Part shown: one piece after another, positions 37,997 to 39,575 of the stretch
Layout: each line of letters begins with the position of its first letter
How positions within the stretch are numbered: the stretch's first letter is position 1
NCBI RefSeq assembly: GCF_015865035.1
Contig: NZ_JADZGI010000008.1
Span: 1 to 39,575, forward strand
DNA length: 39,575 bases
Reading direction: 5' to 3'
Origin: Novosphingobium aureum
Lineage (GTDB): Bacteria > Pseudomonadota > Alphaproteobacteria > Sphingomonadales > Sphingomonadaceae
Position numbers and translations under genes: made by a program
Notes under the pieces: model-generated
Told to the model about the DNA's origin: nothing
The model's database searches: none
The model's input: the letters and a program-made list of their open reading frames with translations, nothing else

Positions 37997-38407
37997 TCAG
38001 ATCTTCTGGAAATTGACCGTTGCGTTGAGGATGAACACACCGATCCCCGCAATCAGCGATGCCGTTATGCGCGCCACGATCAGCGGCACGCCCAGCCAGT
38101 CCGTCATCAGCGCAAAGGCGCCGAGAATGAAGACGAGGCCGAGAAGAGCATTGCCCAGAAACAGCGCATAGCCCGACCACAGCCCTCGCAAGCTGTCGCG
38201 AAATACCCAGAGCCGCGCGAGCGCGTAGTGGCAGGCATTGCCGAACAGGAAGCCGATCGTCACCGCAATGAAGCGGTTCATGCCGGTATAGCGCATGAGC
38301 AGCCAGATCAGCGCAAGGTCGATCAGGAAGGTGAAGATGCTGGCGATGGCATTACGCACGAAGAGCTTGTGCCCGCCGCCGGCGATGAAGCGCTTGCGGA
38401 AGGTCAT
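37997..38407 (-). CDS. GtrA-family membrane protein
   Basis: The 136-residue protein has four spans and the GtrA pattern: FVRNAIASIFTFLIDLALIW, then FIAVTIGFLFGNACHYALAR and LWVFRDS, with FILNATVNFQKI at the end (the usual FxxxRxWVF and N-F elements). GtrA-like proteins help flip polyprenyl-linked sugars or take part in cell-surface polysaccharide synthesis. It stands alone, convergent with the ompW-type gene. ATG 38407 is preceded by G-rich sequence. Confidence 0.88.
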   Translation of the reverse strand: MTFRKRFIAGGGHKLFVRNAIASIFTFLIDLALIWLLMRYTGMNRFIAVTIGFLFGNACHYALARLWVFRDSLRGLWSGYALFLGNALLGLVFILGAFALMTDWLGVPLIVARITASLIAGIGVFILNATVNFQKI

Positions 38408-38580
38408 CGCCCCCCGCCCCTCGCCTCATAACAGAACACTGCGGCGCGGTTGGTTTGATGGATTGCCATGTCTAGCCAACACGGCGACTCGCGCGATGGT
38501 TCCGCCTGCTCTTCGCAGGTGCAAACCGGTTCGTGCCGTCGGGCCGCTGGAACGGCGGCGCGGATCAGCCGAGGGTAAGC

Positions 38581-39282
38581 TCAGCCAGCTTCGGCAGCGA
38601 GTGCATCCATGTTGAGGATAACCACCTCGCGCCGCGAAGGCAGGTCGATCACGCCATCGTTCTTGAGGCGCGTGAACTGACGGCTGACCGTCTCGATGGT
38701 GAGACCCAGCACGTCGGCGATCTGCTGACGCGAGAAAGGCAGAACGAGACGTCTTTGGTTCGGCTTGTCGAAATCGACACTGCATCCCGCGCCGTCGAGA
38801 CGCTCGGACATCTCGACGAGGAAGCTCGCGAGTTTTTCAGCCGCCGACTTGCGCCCGAGCAGCAACATCCAGCGCCGCGTGCGGTCGAGCTCTCCCAGGG
38901 TGCGCTCGAGCAGCTTGTGTTCGAGCGAGGGGTGCTCGCGTGCGAAGGCATCGAAATCGCGGCGCGAGAAGACGCATACGCGCGATTCGGTCAGCGCCGT
39001 AACGCCATGACCGCTGGTCCCGCCGAAGGGACGGCCAATGAAGTCGGAAGGGTAGACCACCCCGACGATCTGTTCGCGACCGTCTTCGGTGTTGGTCGAT
39101 AGCTTGAGAACGCCGTCGATGACGTTGGCGACGAGAACCGAATCCTCGCCTTCCCAGATCAGGGATTCACCTGGGCTGATCGTGCGCGTGCGACCGATCG
39201 CGTTGAGCGCCTCGAGTTCTTTGGCATCCAGCGATGCACAGATTGCCCGATTGCGGACGACACACAGGTCACAGCTCGACAT
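38581..39282 (-). CDS. Fnr/FixK-type oxygen-responsive transcriptional regulator
   Basis: ATG 39282 gives 233 residues beginning MSSCDLCVVRNRAICASLD. Cys 4, 7, 15 and Cys 103 (ESRVCVF) match the four [4Fe-4S] ligands of oxygen-sensing FNR. A cAMP-receptor-like beta-roll follows, then a helix-turn-helix: SRQQIADVLGLTIETVSRQF, whose E-x-x-S-R residues recognise TTGAT. It should activate cbb3, hemN and related genes when oxygen is low, and FNR boxes occur at 27014, 28760 and 37057. The frame is open for 57 further codons upstream, without family character. The 5' region has a GGTGCAC-GTT-GTGCA type dyad near 39363-39376. Confidence 0.93.
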   Translation of the reverse strand: MSSCDLCVVRNRAICASLDAKELEALNAIGRTRTISPGESLIWEGEDSVLVANVIDGVLKLSTNTEDGREQIVGVVYPSDFIGRPFGGTSGHGVTALTESRVCVFSRRDFDAFAREHPSLEHKLLERTLGELDRTRRWMLLLGRKSAAEKLASFLVEMSERLDGAGCSVDFDKPNQRRLVLPFSRQQIADVLGLTIETVSRQFTRLKNDGVIDLPSRREVVILNMDALAAEAG

Positions 39283-39363
39283 CAGTACCGGTTCCCAACG
39301 CCACGATGGCCACACAGGTCTGCGGCGATACCGCATGGGCCGCGATATGCAAAGGATAACAGG

Positions 39364-39376
39364 TGCACGTTGTGCA
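39364..39376. repeat. Perfect short dyad TGCAC-GTT-GTGCA upstream of the fnr-type gene
   Basis: Five-base arms (39364-39368 and 39372-39376) lie 82 bases upstream of the fnr-type start. AGGTGC (39361-39366) and GCACCT (39385-39390) form a second, overlapping inverted repeat, and CCAGCA/TGCTGG (39421-39445) a third. They may be regulatory or RNA structures of the 5' leader. Confidence 0.3.
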
Positions 39377-39451
39377 AGAGAACGGCACCTGACTGCCAGG
39401 TCCCAACCCTTCTGATCATACCAGCAAGTTTTGCGGTCCTGCTGGTGGCAC

Positions 39452-39476
39452 AAAAAAAGGCGCCGTTGGCGCCTTT
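39452..39476 (-). terminator. Intrinsic terminator after tRNA-fMet
   Basis: On the minus strand AAAGGCGCC-AAC-GGCGCCTTT is a perfect nine-pair stem followed by a run of seven T (39458-39452), 18 bases after the tRNA 3' end. Confidence 0.9.
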
Positions 39477-39493
39477 GTCGTAAGTGTTTGGAT

Positions 39494-39570
<77 letters not shown>

Positions 39571-39575
39571 TCACC

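Noticed and set aside
38408..38580. Possible gene in the gap between gtrA-like and fnr-type genes
   Set aside because: Short frames here have no ribosome site, no hydrophobic or domain pattern and no coupling to neighbours.

Overview
The window is high-GC DNA from an alphaproteobacterium, most likely a sphingomonad (Sphingomonas, Novosphingobium or Erythrobacter group). This is inferred from the high GC, tightly overlapping operons, ccoNOQP-GHIS gene content, a DUF455 ferritin-like protein next to glnE and bcp, and alphaproteobacterial-type regulators. No insertion sequence, prophage, CRISPR array or integrase is visible; it reads as core chromosome with a respiratory and sulfur-defence speciality.

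Layout. Positions 1-3000 (minus strand) hold an alpha/beta hydrolase, a TPR protein, a luciferase-like flavin monooxygenase and the start of an FAD oxidoreductase. A membrane glycosyltransferase follows on the plus strand (3154-4488). A minus-strand cassette of small membrane proteins with an XRE regulator lies at 4511-5526. At 5695-7925 is thrS, preceded by an unlisted 23-codon leader ORF containing eight consecutive threonine codons and by RNA segments able to form alternative hairpins. This is a strong candidate for ribosome-mediated threonine control of threonyl-tRNA synthetase. Then come a spermidine-synthase-like protein, a bestrophin-like channel pair, agmatine deiminase with an M28 lipoprotein peptidase, and a glnE-bcp-DUF455-M23 peptidase block ending in a textbook terminator (18561-18597).

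Positions 18654-24102 form a complete sulfide/persulfide module. A BigR/SqrR-like ArsR repressor with redox-type cysteines is coupled to a 1-Cys peroxiredoxin and diverges from a persulfide dioxygenase, a split YeeE/YedE transporter pair, a DUF442-sulfide:quinone reductase fusion and a TauE/SafE exporter. An AT-rich double dyad sits in the divergent promoter. Directly downstream lies a cyanide-insensitive-type cytochrome bd operon (cydA, cydB, DUF2474 peptide), a quinol oxidase type known to tolerate sulfide. Sulfide oxidation would feed quinol to this oxidase.

Positions 27413-36990 (minus strand) hold the cbb3 oxidase operon ccoN-O-Q-P-G-H-I-S, a translationally coupled 79-residue Cys-containing small protein, and hemN. 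An Fnr-type regulator with four [4Fe-4S] cysteines and the E-SR DNA-contact motif lies at 38581-39282, and FNR boxes are present upstream of ccoN/ompW, upstream of hemN, and in the cyd-pilZ gap. That gap also carries a minus-strand intrinsic terminator with no assigned gene upstream, which suggests an FNR-linked small RNA. The window closes with an initiator tRNA-Met.
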